From Kocuria sp. (lineage in GTDB: Bacteria > Actinomycetota > Actinomycetes > Actinomycetales > Micrococcaceae): a stretch of 64,000 bases of DNA. The notes below the pieces were generated by a model. It saw only the letters and a list, made by a program, of their open reading frames with translations, searched no databases and was not told where the DNA came from. The stretch lies in the NCBI GenBank assembly GCA_030524035.1, contig JAUNHG010000002.1:603138-667137 (forward strand), given 5' to 3'. The translations under genes were made by a program, and so were the position numbers. Below, piece after piece: positions 49,487 to 58,504 of the stretch; within the stretch, counting starts at the first letter, position 1; every line of letters begins with the position of its first letter.

Positions 49487-51400
49487 GTGCACAGCCCTCA
49501 AGAAGATCACCTGACGGCAACCGTCTTGGAAGGCCGATACACCGTGGGGCCACGTATGGCACGTGGTGGCACTGGTGGTGTGTATCGCGGCATTGACCAG
49601 CGCTTAGACCGTACGGTAGCGCTAAAGATCATGCATCCTCATCTCACAGAGGACCCCACTTTTGTGGGACGTTTTGCCCGGGAAGCTCGGGCCGCAGCAC
49701 AACTATCCCACCCCCATGTTGTCTCGGTAACAGACCAAGGAGAAACTAAAGACGGTCTGGTTTACCTGGTGATGGAATACGTGGAAGGTGGCACGCTACG
49801 CGACGTTCTTGAGCGTAAAAAATTCCTGACGCCGGGGCAGGCTTTTCATATCCTCGAGCAGCTTGTGGACGGGCTGGCCAGTGCGCACCGCAGCGGCCTA
49901 GTTCACCGCGATATCAAACCCGAAAACATCCTCATGCGTACGGACGGAACAGTCAAAGTAGCTGACTTTGGCCTCACGCGTGGCACCGATCAGCACACCA
50001 CCACAGGGGCTGTCCTTGGGACAGTAGCTTATGCCGCGCCAGAACTGGTTTTAGAACAGCCGGTTGGCACTCAGGCTGATGTGTACTCCGTCGGCATTCT
50101 GGCATGGGAAATGCTGGCAGGACGTCGCCCCTTCACCGGAAATCCGTGGACTCTAGCCCGCGCGCACGTTGAACAACCCGTTCCATCTTTAGCGCAGGCA
50201 GTACCAGGGCTGGACCCACTGATCGTTGAACTCATCGCCCGGTGGACCGCCAAGGAACAACGTCATCGGCCCACTGACGCCACTGAATTGGTGGAACAGT
50301 TAGCAGCGGTGCGTAGCGCGTTGAGTCACCAAGCGTTGGATCATGTTCCTCCCGGCTGGGTTCAGGGGCCTGGCCCTTTGGCTCCCGTAACGGGTGATCC
50401 CGGTACTTCTGTGCTGCCTGAATCTGCACCAGCAGCTGTTCCGATAGAGCAGCCACAGCCCACTACAGCACTCCCCGTAGACCCCACGGAAGCCACAGAA
50501 GCCATGACCGTCGCGACCTCCCGCAGTGGCGGCGGTACGGTGTCTCCGGAACTTAGCGTGTTTGACGACACGATGATCATCAACCGTTTGGAAGAGCGCG
50601 GCACAGAACCAGCCACCCACATCAGAGACTCGCACTATGAGCACCAGTCCCCTGCGGAAACAGTACCGGGCACTGACCTGGTGGAAACATGGCGTTCTGA
50701 CCCCCATCACCCCACCGTCTCTTTAGGGAGACAACCGCTATTAGCAACTGCTGTGGGAGTGGCTGCCACCGTAGTGCTCGTGTGTTTAGCAGCATTTCTA
50801 GGCTGGCTATTGGGTTCGGGCAGCTTCCGCACGGAAACAGTACCGCCTGTTCAAGGCAGCACTCCTGAACAGGCGCAAACGGTACTCGCAGAAGAAGGCT
50901 TCAGTAACGTCCGTGTCTATGACCGCCCCAGCGCAGACATCCCTGCTGGCTCCGTTGTAGGGACCACTCCCGAAGAAGGGACACAAATGCGGGTAGGTGA
51001 ACAACTATCCGTGTTGGTTTCCAGCGGCCCCGCACAAACCACTGTGCCGGCAGTGGAAGGTCTCACCCAAGAAGAGGCCACCACCCGACTAGAAGAGGCC
51101 AACCTCTCTGTCGGAGAGGTGACGACAGAGTTTTCATCATCCCCAGAGGGCACCATCACCGCGGCCTCCCCCGCCGAATCCACCAGTGTCGATGAAGGTT
51201 CCACTGTCAATCTGACGATATCGGCCAGAGAGCAACCAGAACAGGTGCCGAACGTGATCGGGGCGCATATCGACCAAGCCACCAAGCAACTAGAGGACCT
51301 AGGGTTCACTGTTCAACGGGAGGATGTAGCCGGTGGTCAATTGGGGCGCGTAGTGACGCAAAACCAAAATGGCAGCACCATCACTTTGCGTGTGATCTGA
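49487..51400 (+). CDS. pknL: PASTA-domain Ser/Thr protein kinase (PknL-like)
   Basis: Transmembrane eukaryotic-type kinase that probably senses peptidoglycan fragments. The 637 residues have an intact kinase domain: glycine loop ARGGTGGVY, K47 in VALKI, HRD at 140-142, D160 of DFG, and an activation loop with several threonines (GTDQHTTTG). A variable Pro/Thr-rich juxtamembrane region follows, then one helix (about 418-445) and three PASTA repeats (about 449-515, 517-583, 586-637). The start is a GTG. The Rv2175c-like gene nearby and aroG downstream match the pknL locus of mycobacteria. GarA is a likely additional substrate. Confidence 0.93.
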   Translation: MHSPQEDHLTATVLEGRYTVGPRMARGGTGGVYRGIDQRLDRTVALKIMHPHLTEDPTFVGRFAREARAAAQLSHPHVVSVTDQGETKDGLVYLVMEYVEGGTLRDVLERKKFLTPGQAFHILEQLVDGLASAHRSGLVHRDIKPENILMRTDGTVKVADFGLTRGTDQHTTTGAVLGTVAYAAPELVLEQPVGTQADVYSVGILAWEMLAGRRPFTGNPWTLARAHVEQPVPSLAQAVPGLDPLIVELIARWTAKEQRHRPTDATELVEQLAAVRSALSHQALDHVPPGWVQGPGPLAPVTGDPGTSVLPESAPAAVPIEQPQPTTALPVDPTEATEAMTVATSRSGGGTVSPELSVFDDTMIINRLEERGTEPATHIRDSHYEHQSPAETVPGTDLVETWRSDPHHPTVSLGRQPLLATAVGVAATVVLVCLAAFLGWLLGSGSFRTETVPPVQGSTPEQAQTVLAEEGFSNVRVYDRPSADIPAGSVVGTTPEEGTQMRVGEQLSVLVSSGPAQTTVPAVEGLTQEEATTRLEEANLSVGEVTTEFSSSPEGTITAASPAESTSVDEGSTVNLTISAREQPEQVPNVIGAHIDQATKQLEDLGFTVQREDVAGGQLGRVVTQNQNGSTITLRVI

Positions 51401-51417
51401 GCCCAGCTATGACGCGT

Positions 51418-52815
51418 TCAGGAGGCTTCCTGAGCCAAGTAACCTGCCACCAGGAACGCAATCTCCAGGGACTGCATGTGGTTTAAGCGGGGGTCGCACA
51501 GAGTTTCGTAGCGGTCGGCAAACTGCGATTCTTCAATGGCCGCAGCTCCACCCAAGCACTCAGCGACGTCATCCCCGGTCATCTCCACGTGCAAGCCGCC
51601 TGGATGAGAACCAATTGCCTGATGAACTTCAAAGAAGCCACGGACCTCGTCCATGATGTCGTCAAAGTTGCGGGTCTTGAACCCTGATGGGGTCGACACG
51701 GTATTGCCGTGCATGGGATCGCAGACCCACACCACCTTGGCACCGGAGTTTTCCACAGCTTGGACTACTCGCGGAAGGTTTTCACGGATCTTCGTTGCCC
51801 CCATACGGGTGATGAAAGTTAGCCGCCCCGGGGTGCGGTCAGGGTCAAGGATCTCAATCAGGTTCAAGGCATCATCGGGGGTGGTGGAAGGGCCAAGTTT
51901 CACACCGATCGGATTCTGTATCCGAGAAAGCAGATCAACGTGGGCATCCGCCAACCCACGGGTACGTTCCCCAATCCATAAAAAGTGTCCGGAGGTTCCG
52001 TACGGCAAATGCGTACGTGAATCAATCCGAGTCAAAGCACGCTCATAGTCCAGCAGCAACGCTTCGTGACCGGTAAATAGTTCTGTGGTCTTCAATGCCT
52101 CAAAGTCAGCGCCACAAGCTTCCATGAATTTCACAGCACGATCGATTTCCCGGGCCATAGATTCGTACCGTGAATGGGCGGGTGTAGCCGCGAAGCCCAT
52201 ATTCCACGAATGCACGTGGCGTAGATCCGCAAACCCTCCTCCAGTAAATGCCCGAATAAGATTCAGCGTTGATGCAGACGTGTGGTAGCCGCGCACCATC
52301 CGTTTTGGATCGTGCTCACGGGACTCTTCGGTGAAATCAAACCCATTCACCATTTCCCCACGGAACGTCGGCAAAGTCACGCCGTCGCGTGTCTCGTGGC
52401 CAGAGGAACGCGGTTTGGAAAATTGGCCAGCCATTCGCCCCATCTTCACCACGGGCATAGACGCACCGTAAGTCAGCACAGCAGCCATTTGGAGCAACGT
52501 TTTGACCCTGGCTGTGACTTTATCCGCCGTGGCACCCTCAAAGGTCTCTGCACAGTCCCCACCCTGAAGGAAAAAAGCACGACCCTGGGCAACATCAGCC
52601 AAGCGAGCCTTCAACGTGTCCACTTCCCCCGCAAAAACCAACGGAGGAACTGTAGAAAGTTCCTCAATGCTGGCCTCAAAATCCGGGTGCTCCGACCACG
52701 ATGGCTGCTGATCCACTCCCAAGCTGCGCCACTGGTCCAATCCATAGGTGTCAGCGGTAGGTTTCGGCCCGGATTGGAACGGCAGTTGGGTGGTATCCAC
52801 GGAAAGCTGAGTCAC
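51418..52815 (-). CDS. aroG: DAHP synthase, class II
   Basis: First enzyme of the shikimate pathway, condensing phosphoenolpyruvate and erythrose 4-phosphate. The 465 residues show the class II (plant-like) features LQGGDCAETFEG with the metal-binding cysteine, VVKMGRMAGQFSKPRSS, MNWGFA-like HSWNMGFAATP, VGVKLGPST-like NPIGVKLGPSTTP, and WVCDPMHGNT. The start is a GTG at 52815 with a weak AGG upstream. It converges on the kinase with 17 bases between stops. plsC lies upstream on the same strand. Confidence 0.96.
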   Translation of the reverse strand: MTQLSVDTTQLPFQSGPKPTADTYGLDQWRSLGVDQQPSWSEHPDFEASIEELSTVPPLVFAGEVDTLKARLADVAQGRAFFLQGGDCAETFEGATADKVTARVKTLLQMAAVLTYGASMPVVKMGRMAGQFSKPRSSGHETRDGVTLPTFRGEMVNGFDFTEESREHDPKRMVRGYHTSASTLNLIRAFTGGGFADLRHVHSWNMGFAATPAHSRYESMAREIDRAVKFMEACGADFEALKTTELFTGHEALLLDYERALTRIDSRTHLPYGTSGHFLWIGERTRGLADAHVDLLSRIQNPIGVKLGPSTTPDDALNLIEILDPDRTPGRLTFITRMGATKIRENLPRVVQAVENSGAKVVWVCDPMHGNTVSTPSGFKTRNFDDIMDEVRGFFEVHQAIGSHPGGLHVEMTGDDVAECLGGAAAIEESQFADRYETLCDPRLNHMQSLEIAFLVAGYLAQEAS

Positions 52816-52883
52816 GTTTGCCTGTGTCCTTGTATTTGTGGCCCCTGCGCATGGGCCCGTGTTGGAAAATTCTCACGCCACAT

Positions 52884-53624
52884 TCACGTGTTCTCTACGC
52901 TACCCCACACCCCGAGGGCCGAACGGTTCCGAGAGGCGGCCCGTTTAACATCCGCAGCGTAAGAATCGACATACTCTTGCCCGGACAGCTCCTGAATAGC
53001 ACGCAGAATGCGGTCTGCCACATGGCGAACCACCTGTTGTTCCTCCGCTTGATGACGCAAATGGGAGAAATCTAGGGGCTCACCAAACACCGTAGTAACC
53101 CGCATCCCCTTCTTCTGCCGCCACGGAGCCGGGAATAATCTGCCCACAGGTTGCACCACGTCTGTTCCGATCATGGCAATCGGGATTACCGGAGCCCCTG
53201 ACTCCAAAGCCAACCGCGCCACCCCCAGCTTGGCGCGATAAAGCCGACCGTCAGGAGATCTCGTACCTTCTGGGTAAATCCCCAGCAGATGGCCTTTCGC
53301 CAAAGTATCCACTCCTGCAGATAAAGCTGCCGCAGAGCGTGTTCCCCCGGAACGGTCCATAGGTATTTGGTTGATGGCTCGGAAAAACCAGGCAACGATC
53401 TTGCCCATGACTCCTTGACCGGTGAAGTACTCCGATTTAGCCAAGAAAAAAATCTGCCGCTTCACAGCAATCGGCATAAAAATATGATCCGACGACGCCA
53501 GATGATTGCTGGCCAAAATCGCAGGCCCACTGTCGGGGACGTAGTGGGCGCCCACCACCGTGGGTCGAAACAGTACCGTGACGACAGGGGCAACCACCCA
53601 CGTCTTCAGAAACATGTACAGCAT
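52884..53624 (-). CDS. plsC: 1-acylglycerol-3-phosphate acyltransferase (PlsC family)
   Basis: Membrane-associated acyltransferase of phospholipid synthesis. The 246 residues have an N-terminal hydrophobic segment (about 1-22), the catalytic NHLASSD (N40 to D46, an HX4D motif), and the phosphate-binding YPEGTRSPDG (E119, G120, T121). An AAGGGGACTAA ribosome site precedes the ATG at 53624. The position upstream of aroG on the minus strand matches the actinobacterial arrangement. The exact acyl acceptor is inferred from the family. Confidence 0.92.
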   Translation of the reverse strand: MLYMFLKTWVVAPVVTVLFRPTVVGAHYVPDSGPAILASNHLASSDHIFMPIAVKRQIFFLAKSEYFTGQGVMGKIVAWFFRAINQIPMDRSGGTRSAAALSAGVDTLAKGHLLGIYPEGTRSPDGRLYRAKLGVARLALESGAPVIPIAMIGTDVVQPVGRLFPAPWRQKKGMRVTTVFGEPLDFSHLRHQAEEQQVVRHVADRILRAIQELSGQEYVDSYAADVKRAASRNRSALGVWGSVENT

Positions 53625-53724
53625 TTAGTCCCCTTCGCTCTCCCCCTATACCGTGTGTCGACTTCTCAACACGCGGGCGTGACCCGAAAGCCGTCGCCCA
53701 GACCGACGACAATCCGATGCAGTA

Positions 53725-53743
53725 TCTCACTGTTGTAGTGAGA
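53725..53743. promoter_or_regulatory. Inverted repeat upstream of hydrolase gene
   Basis: TCTCACT-GTTGT-AGTGAGA is a perfect 7-bp inverted repeat ending 11 bases before the hydrolase ATG, in the divergent plsC/hydrolase region. It could be a repressor operator or a leader hairpin. Confidence 0.4.
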
Positions 53744-53754
53744 GCATAGGGACC

Positions 53755-54639
53755 ATGGTGTCTCACGAGTTTCCGCCGCTGCCCACCGATGCCGACCCCC
53801 GAGTACCTTTCCGCATACCGGCATCTCGACCCTCACACTCGACACCTGACAGGTCACAGCCAGAACCAGTGGGGGTGCTTGTCATCCATGGCTTCACCGG
53901 CGCGGTGTACAGCGTGCGGGATTGGGCCTTGAATTTCGCCCCCGGTCATTCGGTGGTAGCTCCGGCTCTGCCCGGACACGAATCCCGCTGGGAAGACCTC
54001 AAATACTGCACATGGCAAGACTGGTACGGGCATGTGGAAGCCCATGCGCGAGAGCTCGCCTCAGAACATCGGCGTGTCGTTATTGCAGGGCTATCCATGG
54101 GTGGGGCGCTTGCCCTACGGCTAGCGCAAAACCTGCCGCAGACTGTGGACGGATTAGTCCTAGTCAACCCAGCGTTATCGCTGCACAGCCGCTCCGCACG
54201 TGCAGCCTTCGCCCTACGGTACGTTGTGAAATCCACAGCAGGTGTGGGCAGTGACATCGCCGCAGAAGGGGCTGACGAACATGCTTATAGCCGCGTACCG
54301 ATGGCCGCGGTCGCGCAGCTGAATCGTCTCATGTCAGTCACTGCCAAGGACCTCCACCGCATCAGCGCACCCATCCTGGTACTGCGTTCACGCCAAGATC
54401 ACGTGATTTCCCGTTATTCGCACGAAAAAATCATGGCCCACTGCCAGGGGCCGGTAGAAACAGTGATGTTGCCGCACAGCTATCACGTCGCCACCTTGGA
54501 TCACGACGCCCCAACCATCCTGACCCGTTCACAGGCCTTTGTGGATTCGATTGCCGTGGACCGCTGCCCTATCACAGGACGTTCTTTGTCCTCGCGCTCT
54601 CGTCGGGATCATGCATCCTCAATCGAATTCCAGCCCTAG
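53755..54639 (+). CDS. Alpha/beta hydrolase, carboxylesterase-like
   Basis: The 294-residue enzyme has GVLVIHGFTG (oxyanion region), the nucleophile elbow AGLSMGG with S114, D215 in RSRQDHVISR, and H244 in HSYHVATLDHD, a complete catalytic triad. It resembles small bacterial carboxylesterases and monoacylglycerol lipases, and the natural substrate is unknown. Some 38 N-terminal residues are Pro-rich and polar. AGGGACC lies close before the ATG. A perfect inverted repeat lies just upstream. The 3' end overlaps mtr by 21 bases on the opposite strand. Confidence 0.88.
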   Translation: MVSHEFPPLPTDADPRVPFRIPASRPSHSTPDRSQPEPVGVLVIHGFTGAVYSVRDWALNFAPGHSVVAPALPGHESRWEDLKYCTWQDWYGHVEAHARELASEHRRVVIAGLSMGGALALRLAQNLPQTVDGLVLVNPALSLHSRSARAAFALRYVVKSTAGVGSDIAAEGADEHAYSRVPMAAVAQLNRLMSVTAKDLHRISAPILVLRSRQDHVISRYSHEKIMAHCQGPVETVMLPHSYHVATLDHDAPTILTRSQAFVDSIAVDRCPITGRSLSSRSRRDHASSIEFQP

Positions 54640-56037
54640 CAGCGCGTTCTCCACTACTTCCGTCAACGCAGGATGAATCCAATATTGCCCGCGAGCCATA
54701 CGCCGAGCATCCAACCCATAACTCATGGCTTGAATAAGCGGCTGGATCAAAATGGACGAATGCGGACCGATCAGGTGAGCCCCCAACAGCTGTCCACTTC
54801 CACGATCAGCAATGAGCTTGCAGATCCCGCTACGATCATCCATCGCCCAGCCGTATGCCACGTCCCCAAAAGCTTGGGACTTTACCGTAATCTGCGTTCC
54901 GTTTTCCCTGGCCCACACGCGGGCTTGTTCTTCCGTCATCCCCACCCTAGCGATTTCCGGATGGGTAAAAATCGCAGCGGGAATAAATCTGTGATCAGCG
55001 GGCATCAGATCGTTCGGGTGTAGCACGTTATGCGCCACCACACGAGCCTCATGATTCGCAACGTGTTTGAGCTGCGCCGGAGAACAAATATCCCCCAAGG
55101 CCCATAGGCCCTCCAGCACCGCACCCTCTGGACTCAAGACCCGCTGATATTCATCAACGAGCAATAGCCCAGTTTGTGGGTCCACACCCATGCCAGCGGC
55201 CTCCGGATGCAGCAGGTCCGTGTTGGGACGCCGCCCAGTGGCCAGCAAAACCACGTCTGCTACGTCGTGTCGCATGTGCCCGTCCTTGCCGTTGCCAGAC
55301 AACACAGTGACCGAGCCATCATCGTTAGCGACGATACTTTCTAACCCATACCCCATTGCCAAGTCCCATTGCTGTTGTGCGCACTGCTGAAATCGCTCAG
55401 CAATCTGTGCGTCTTGCCCTCGCAACAACCGCTCGGAACGACTCAATTGGGTCACCCGCGAACCCAGGCCATGGAACACATGAGCAAACTCAGCCGCGAT
55501 ATAGCCACCACCGATGATCACCACTCGGTGTGGTAGCTGCGGGATCCGCATGATGGTGTCAGAGGTATGAACCTGTTCAAGATCCACACCGGGAACATCC
55601 GGGACACTTACACGTGATCCCGAGGCAATGACGATGGTCGGTGCCGTCAGCTGCTCTCCAGAGGCAGTTTCGAGTGTCCGAGGACCAATAAAGTGGGCGT
55701 ACTCCTGAAACACGGTGACTCCGGGCGAGGATGCCCGATATTCCAGGCCGCTTGCCGAAATGGCATCGATCTTTGTGAAGATGCGGTCGCGGATGGCGGG
55801 CCAATCGACATCACACGAATCAACGCCAACCTTTACCCCTAGCTGATCAAGTTCACGCGCAGCCTGGGCGATTTCCGCTGGGTAAACGTACATCTTGGTG
55901 GGAATGCATCCAACGTTCAGACAGGTTCCACCAAATGTGCCACCATCGATAATTGCTACGTCCAAGGATTCGTAGTCGGGTCCCAACAGGGAGTTGCCCG
56001 ACCCCGAGCCTATGATGATGACATCGAAATTTCGCAT
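54619..56037 (-). CDS. mtr: Mycothione reductase
   Basis: Flavin disulfide reductase that regenerates mycothiol, the main thiol of actinobacteria, using NADPH. The 472 residues contain the FAD-binding IIIGSGSGNSLLGP, the redox pair C39 and C44 in GTCLNVGCIPTK, the NADPH-binding VIIGGGYIAAEF, LWALGDICSP, and H455 in IHPALTEVVEN at the dimer interface. The HPALTE ending and gene length support mycothione over glutathione reductase. It is divergent from parA. Confidence 0.93.
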   Translation of the reverse strand: MRNFDVIIIGSGSGNSLLGPDYESLDVAIIDGGTFGGTCLNVGCIPTKMYVYPAEIAQAARELDQLGVKVGVDSCDVDWPAIRDRIFTKIDAISASGLEYRASSPGVTVFQEYAHFIGPRTLETASGEQLTAPTIVIASGSRVSVPDVPGVDLEQVHTSDTIMRIPQLPHRVVIIGGGYIAAEFAHVFHGLGSRVTQLSRSERLLRGQDAQIAERFQQCAQQQWDLAMGYGLESIVANDDGSVTVLSGNGKDGHMRHDVADVVLLATGRRPNTDLLHPEAAGMGVDPQTGLLLVDEYQRVLSPEGAVLEGLWALGDICSPAQLKHVANHEARVVAHNVLHPNDLMPADHRFIPAAIFTHPEIARVGMTEEQARVWARENGTQITVKSQAFGDVAYGWAMDDRSGICKLIADRGSGQLLGAHLIGPHSSILIQPLIQAMSYGLDARRMARGQYWIHPALTEVVENALLGLEFD

Positions 56038-56219
56038 GTGATCATCCTAATTCAGCCCACACGTGACGCGTGCAGGCAGTGTTGGGGACTCTGGCTCGTT
56101 AAAATAGCCAACGCAAGCGCAGACTAGTTTGGGTAAGGCTTCGTACACGATGTTGTTGTGTGGGGCATTCAAGCTTGTCAGCGTCAATCCATCAGGACCC
56201 GAGAACGTCGAAGGACACC

Positions 56220-57026
56220 GTGCAGATCGTCAGCATCTCAAGCCTCAAGGGCGGAGTGGGAAAGTCCTCCGTGGCCCTGGGCCTGGTTTCAGCAGCCCTG
56301 ATTGAAGGAACCCGCACGCTAGTGGTGGATCTAGATCCACATGCGGATGCCACTACAGGATTGGGGGTCAGAGCTCCGTCGGGGCGTAACGTCGGTAAGG
56401 TGTTGGGTAAACGTGGCAAACCCGGCGCGTTACGTACGGTGACTGTTACGTCGCCCTGGGCTGAGCGGGAACGTGAAGAACAAGGTAAAGACGACCTGGT
56501 CCTGGATGTCGCTCCGGGGTCATCAGCGTCCTCTCTGTTCGACCGCGCCCAATACCGGCGCTCCGACTTAGCACGCCTGGAGCGTGCCTTAGAAGGTGTG
56601 GACACCGATTACGACTTAGTGATCATTGACTGTCCCCCGAACCTCAACACGTTGACCCGTGTGGCATGGGCTGCGTCGCACAAAGTTCTTTCCGTAGCCG
56701 AGCCATCCCTGTTCTCAGTAGCCGGCACTCAACGCACCATGACTGCCATTGCGCAATTTGAGCGAGGGACTCGTTGGGCCGTTAATTCTGCGGGTGTGGT
56801 GGTGAATAAGGTGCATCCAGATTCCCGGGAACATCAGCACCGCGTTGAGGAACTGGATCACCTTTTTGGGGAGCTCTTGGTTGCGCCAGTCCTCCCGGAC
56901 TATCAGGTGTGGCAACGCGCCCAAGGAGCTGCCTGGCCCATCCACCGTTGGCCAGGTGAAGATGCGGCGGAAATTGCCGGACGCTACAGCCAGATCCTAG
57001 AAGGGCTACTGTCCGCTGAACCGTGA
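56220..57026 (+). CDS. ParA family ATPase
   Basis: MinD/ParA-type ATPase of 268 residues. It has the deviant Walker A motif SLKGGVGKSS with K10 and K15, VVDLDPHADAT, and VIIDCPPN as Walker B. No ParB gene lies beside it, so a role in chromosome partition is less likely than positioning of another cargo. The GTG at 56220 is chosen because GAAGGACACC precedes it and family proteins start just before the first strand. Another GTG at 56160 is possible. It is convergent with merR across a hairpin. Confidence 0.88.
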   Translation: MQIVSISSLKGGVGKSSVALGLVSAALIEGTRTLVVDLDPHADATTGLGVRAPSGRNVGKVLGKRGKPGALRTVTVTSPWAEREREEQGKDDLVLDVAPGSSASSLFDRAQYRRSDLARLERALEGVDTDYDLVIIDCPPNLNTLTRVAWAASHKVLSVAEPSLFSVAGTQRTMTAIAQFERGTRWAVNSAGVVVNKVHPDSREHQHRVEELDHLFGELLVAPVLPDYQVWQRAQGAAWPIHRWPGEDAAEIAGRYSQILEGLLSAEP

Positions 57027-57052
57027 GGACCCTCTCGCGTTCTCGCAGAAGA

Positions 57053-57097
57053 GGTTGGCTCCCGCCTATTGATCAATTCATAGCGGCGGGGCCAACC
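57053..57097. terminator. Bidirectional hairpin between parA and merR
   Basis: GGTTGGCTCCCGCC (57053-57066) pairs with GGCGGGGCCAACC (57085-57097), with one bulged T. The loop contains the palindrome ATTGATCAAT. It lies between two convergent genes and can serve both strands. Confidence 0.6.
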
Positions 57098-57125
57098 CCT
57101 CCTCAACAAAGTTAACGTGAAGTAC

Positions 57126-57740
57126 TCAGGACACGTTCTGCTGACGACGCGCCCGGCGGGCCGATAGCTCATCCCCGGGATACTCAACGGTCTCAAGATC
57201 ACCGTTGACTTCAGGCAGGCTAGCCAAACTACCTTCGACCTCACGCCATACGCGGCCTACAGCAATACCGAACACACCTTGCCCACCTTGAACAAGATCA
57301 ATAACTTCCTGTTGCGACGTACATTCATACACAGATGCACCGTCACTCATGAGCGTGAGTTGGGCAAGATCTTCGATCCCCCGGGCCCGCAAAGCAATCA
57401 CAGCGGATCGGATCTGCTGTAGGGAAACACCGGTGTCTAACAAACGTTTGACGATTTTGAGCACCACAATGTCCCGGAAGCTATAGAGCCTTTGTGACCC
57501 TGATCCTTTCGCAGTGCGCACAGTTGGCTCAACTAACTCCGTACGTGCCCAGTAATCCAACTGGCGGTACGTGATACCAGTGACCTTACAAGCTGTGACG
57601 CCACGGTATCCCACAGTGTCGTCGAGCACCTGCCGTTCGTCATCAAAAAGCACACCCTGAGTTCCCCCAGACAGGGACGTGAACACAGGAAGCGTTAACT
57701 CTTCGGCGAACGGAGTATCAACGTGATCGGTGTCCTTCAC
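57126..57740 (-). CDS. MerR-family transcriptional regulator
   Basis: The 204-residue regulator has a MerR helix-turn-helix (about 50-115) with VTGITYRQLDYWARTELVEP and YSFRDIVVLKIVKRLLDTGVSLQQIRSAV split by a short loop. The C-terminal effector region ends in an Arg-rich tail. It matches the second MerR gene (Rv1830 type) of the garA-ftsR-nuclease-merR cluster. The GTG at 57740 is chosen because GGAGGACCTGC precedes it. Its leader from the nuclease gene is 215 bases and may hold its own promoter. Confidence 0.88.
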   Translation of the reverse strand: MKDTDHVDTPFAEELTLPVFTSLSGGTQGVLFDDERQVLDDTVGYRGVTACKVTGITYRQLDYWARTELVEPTVRTAKGSGSQRLYSFRDIVVLKIVKRLLDTGVSLQQIRSAVIALRARGIEDLAQLTLMSDGASVYECTSQQEVIDLVQGGQGVFGIAVGRVWREVEGSLASLPEVNGDLETVEYPGDELSARRARRQQNVS

Positions 57741-57955
57741 GCAGGTCCTCCCGGCTTTTAGTGCCACCCCATTCAATAGGATGAAGCGGCCATCTGGTCA
57801 TATGGAAGCGACGGTAGACGGGCCGAGGTCCTGAATCAAAGACCCTCGGGGTCGAGATAATTCGTGTCGCCGCAACGGTAGCTGGTCGCATGGCGGCTTT
57901 TCCCATGAAATTCAGTGGTTACCTTGTGGTGCGAGTGTGTAAACAGCGGTCAAAA
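57741..57955 (-). other. Leader between nuclease and merR genes
   Basis: These 215 bases hold no gene. An imperfect hairpin (CCGAGGTC with GACCCTCGG, about 57821-57855) lies mid-way and could end the nuclease transcript or separate the two. No clear promoter was found for merR. Confidence 0.35.
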
Positions 57956-58489
57956 TCACGTCATGAAGTCTTCCGGATCCACAGAATCCAAGAAGTCACG
58001 AAATTCACGGACCTTCTGTTCGGCACCTTGCGAGGACGATTCGACTGCTGAGGATTCGCGCTCCCCAGGCTCACGCAGTTCACCGTCCTCGGTCATCACC
58101 AGTCCCACAGCCTCCAGAACAGACTCTGCACATAACACAGGACAGTCCACCCTGGCTGCCAGTGCAATGGCGTCTGATGCCCGTGAGTCCACGACTGTGT
58201 CGTCATCAAAAACCAGCGCCGCATGGAAAACTGTGCCATCCACGCTGCGGATGCACACCTTCTGTAAGTTCCGGCCAAAGCTTTCAACCACTGTCAACAG
58301 CAAGTCGTGAGTAAGCGGTCGTGGCGGAGCGATGCCCTGAACAGCAAACACGATTGATGTTGCTTCGCTGGTTCCTATCCACAAAGGAACGTGTCGAGGG
58401 CCTGCTGCTTCCCGCAGCACTACAACTGGTTGCGACGACGGTACATCCAAACGCACTCCCACGATTTCCATGAGATGCTCACGTTGCAT
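57956..58489 (-). CDS. Bifunctional nuclease family protein (DUF151)
   Basis: The 177-residue protein has the bifunctional-nuclease core: VVVLREAAGPRHVPLWIGTSEATSIVFAVQG trimmed to its key LPIWIG-like PLWIG and EA residues, RPLTHDLL, and DSRASDAIALAARVDCPVL. A plant homologue shows DNase and RNase activity, while in actinobacteria the role is unknown. The acidic C-terminus is typical. GGGGAG precedes the ATG. It lies 15 bases after ftsR, within the conserved cluster. Confidence 0.9.
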   Translation of the reverse strand: MQREHLMEIVGVRLDVPSSQPVVVLREAAGPRHVPLWIGTSEATSIVFAVQGIAPPRPLTHDLLLTVVESFGRNLQKVCIRSVDGTVFHAALVFDDDTVVDSRASDAIALAARVDCPVLCAESVLEAVGLVMTEDGELREPGERESSAVESSSQGAEQKVREFRDFLDSVDPEDFMT

Positions 58490-58504
58490 GACGGCTCCCC
58501 GCTA

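Noticed and set aside
56160..56219. Upstream ParA start
   Set aside because: The added 20 residues are not family-like, and the GTG at 56220 has AAGGA at suitable distance. It is kept only as an alternative.
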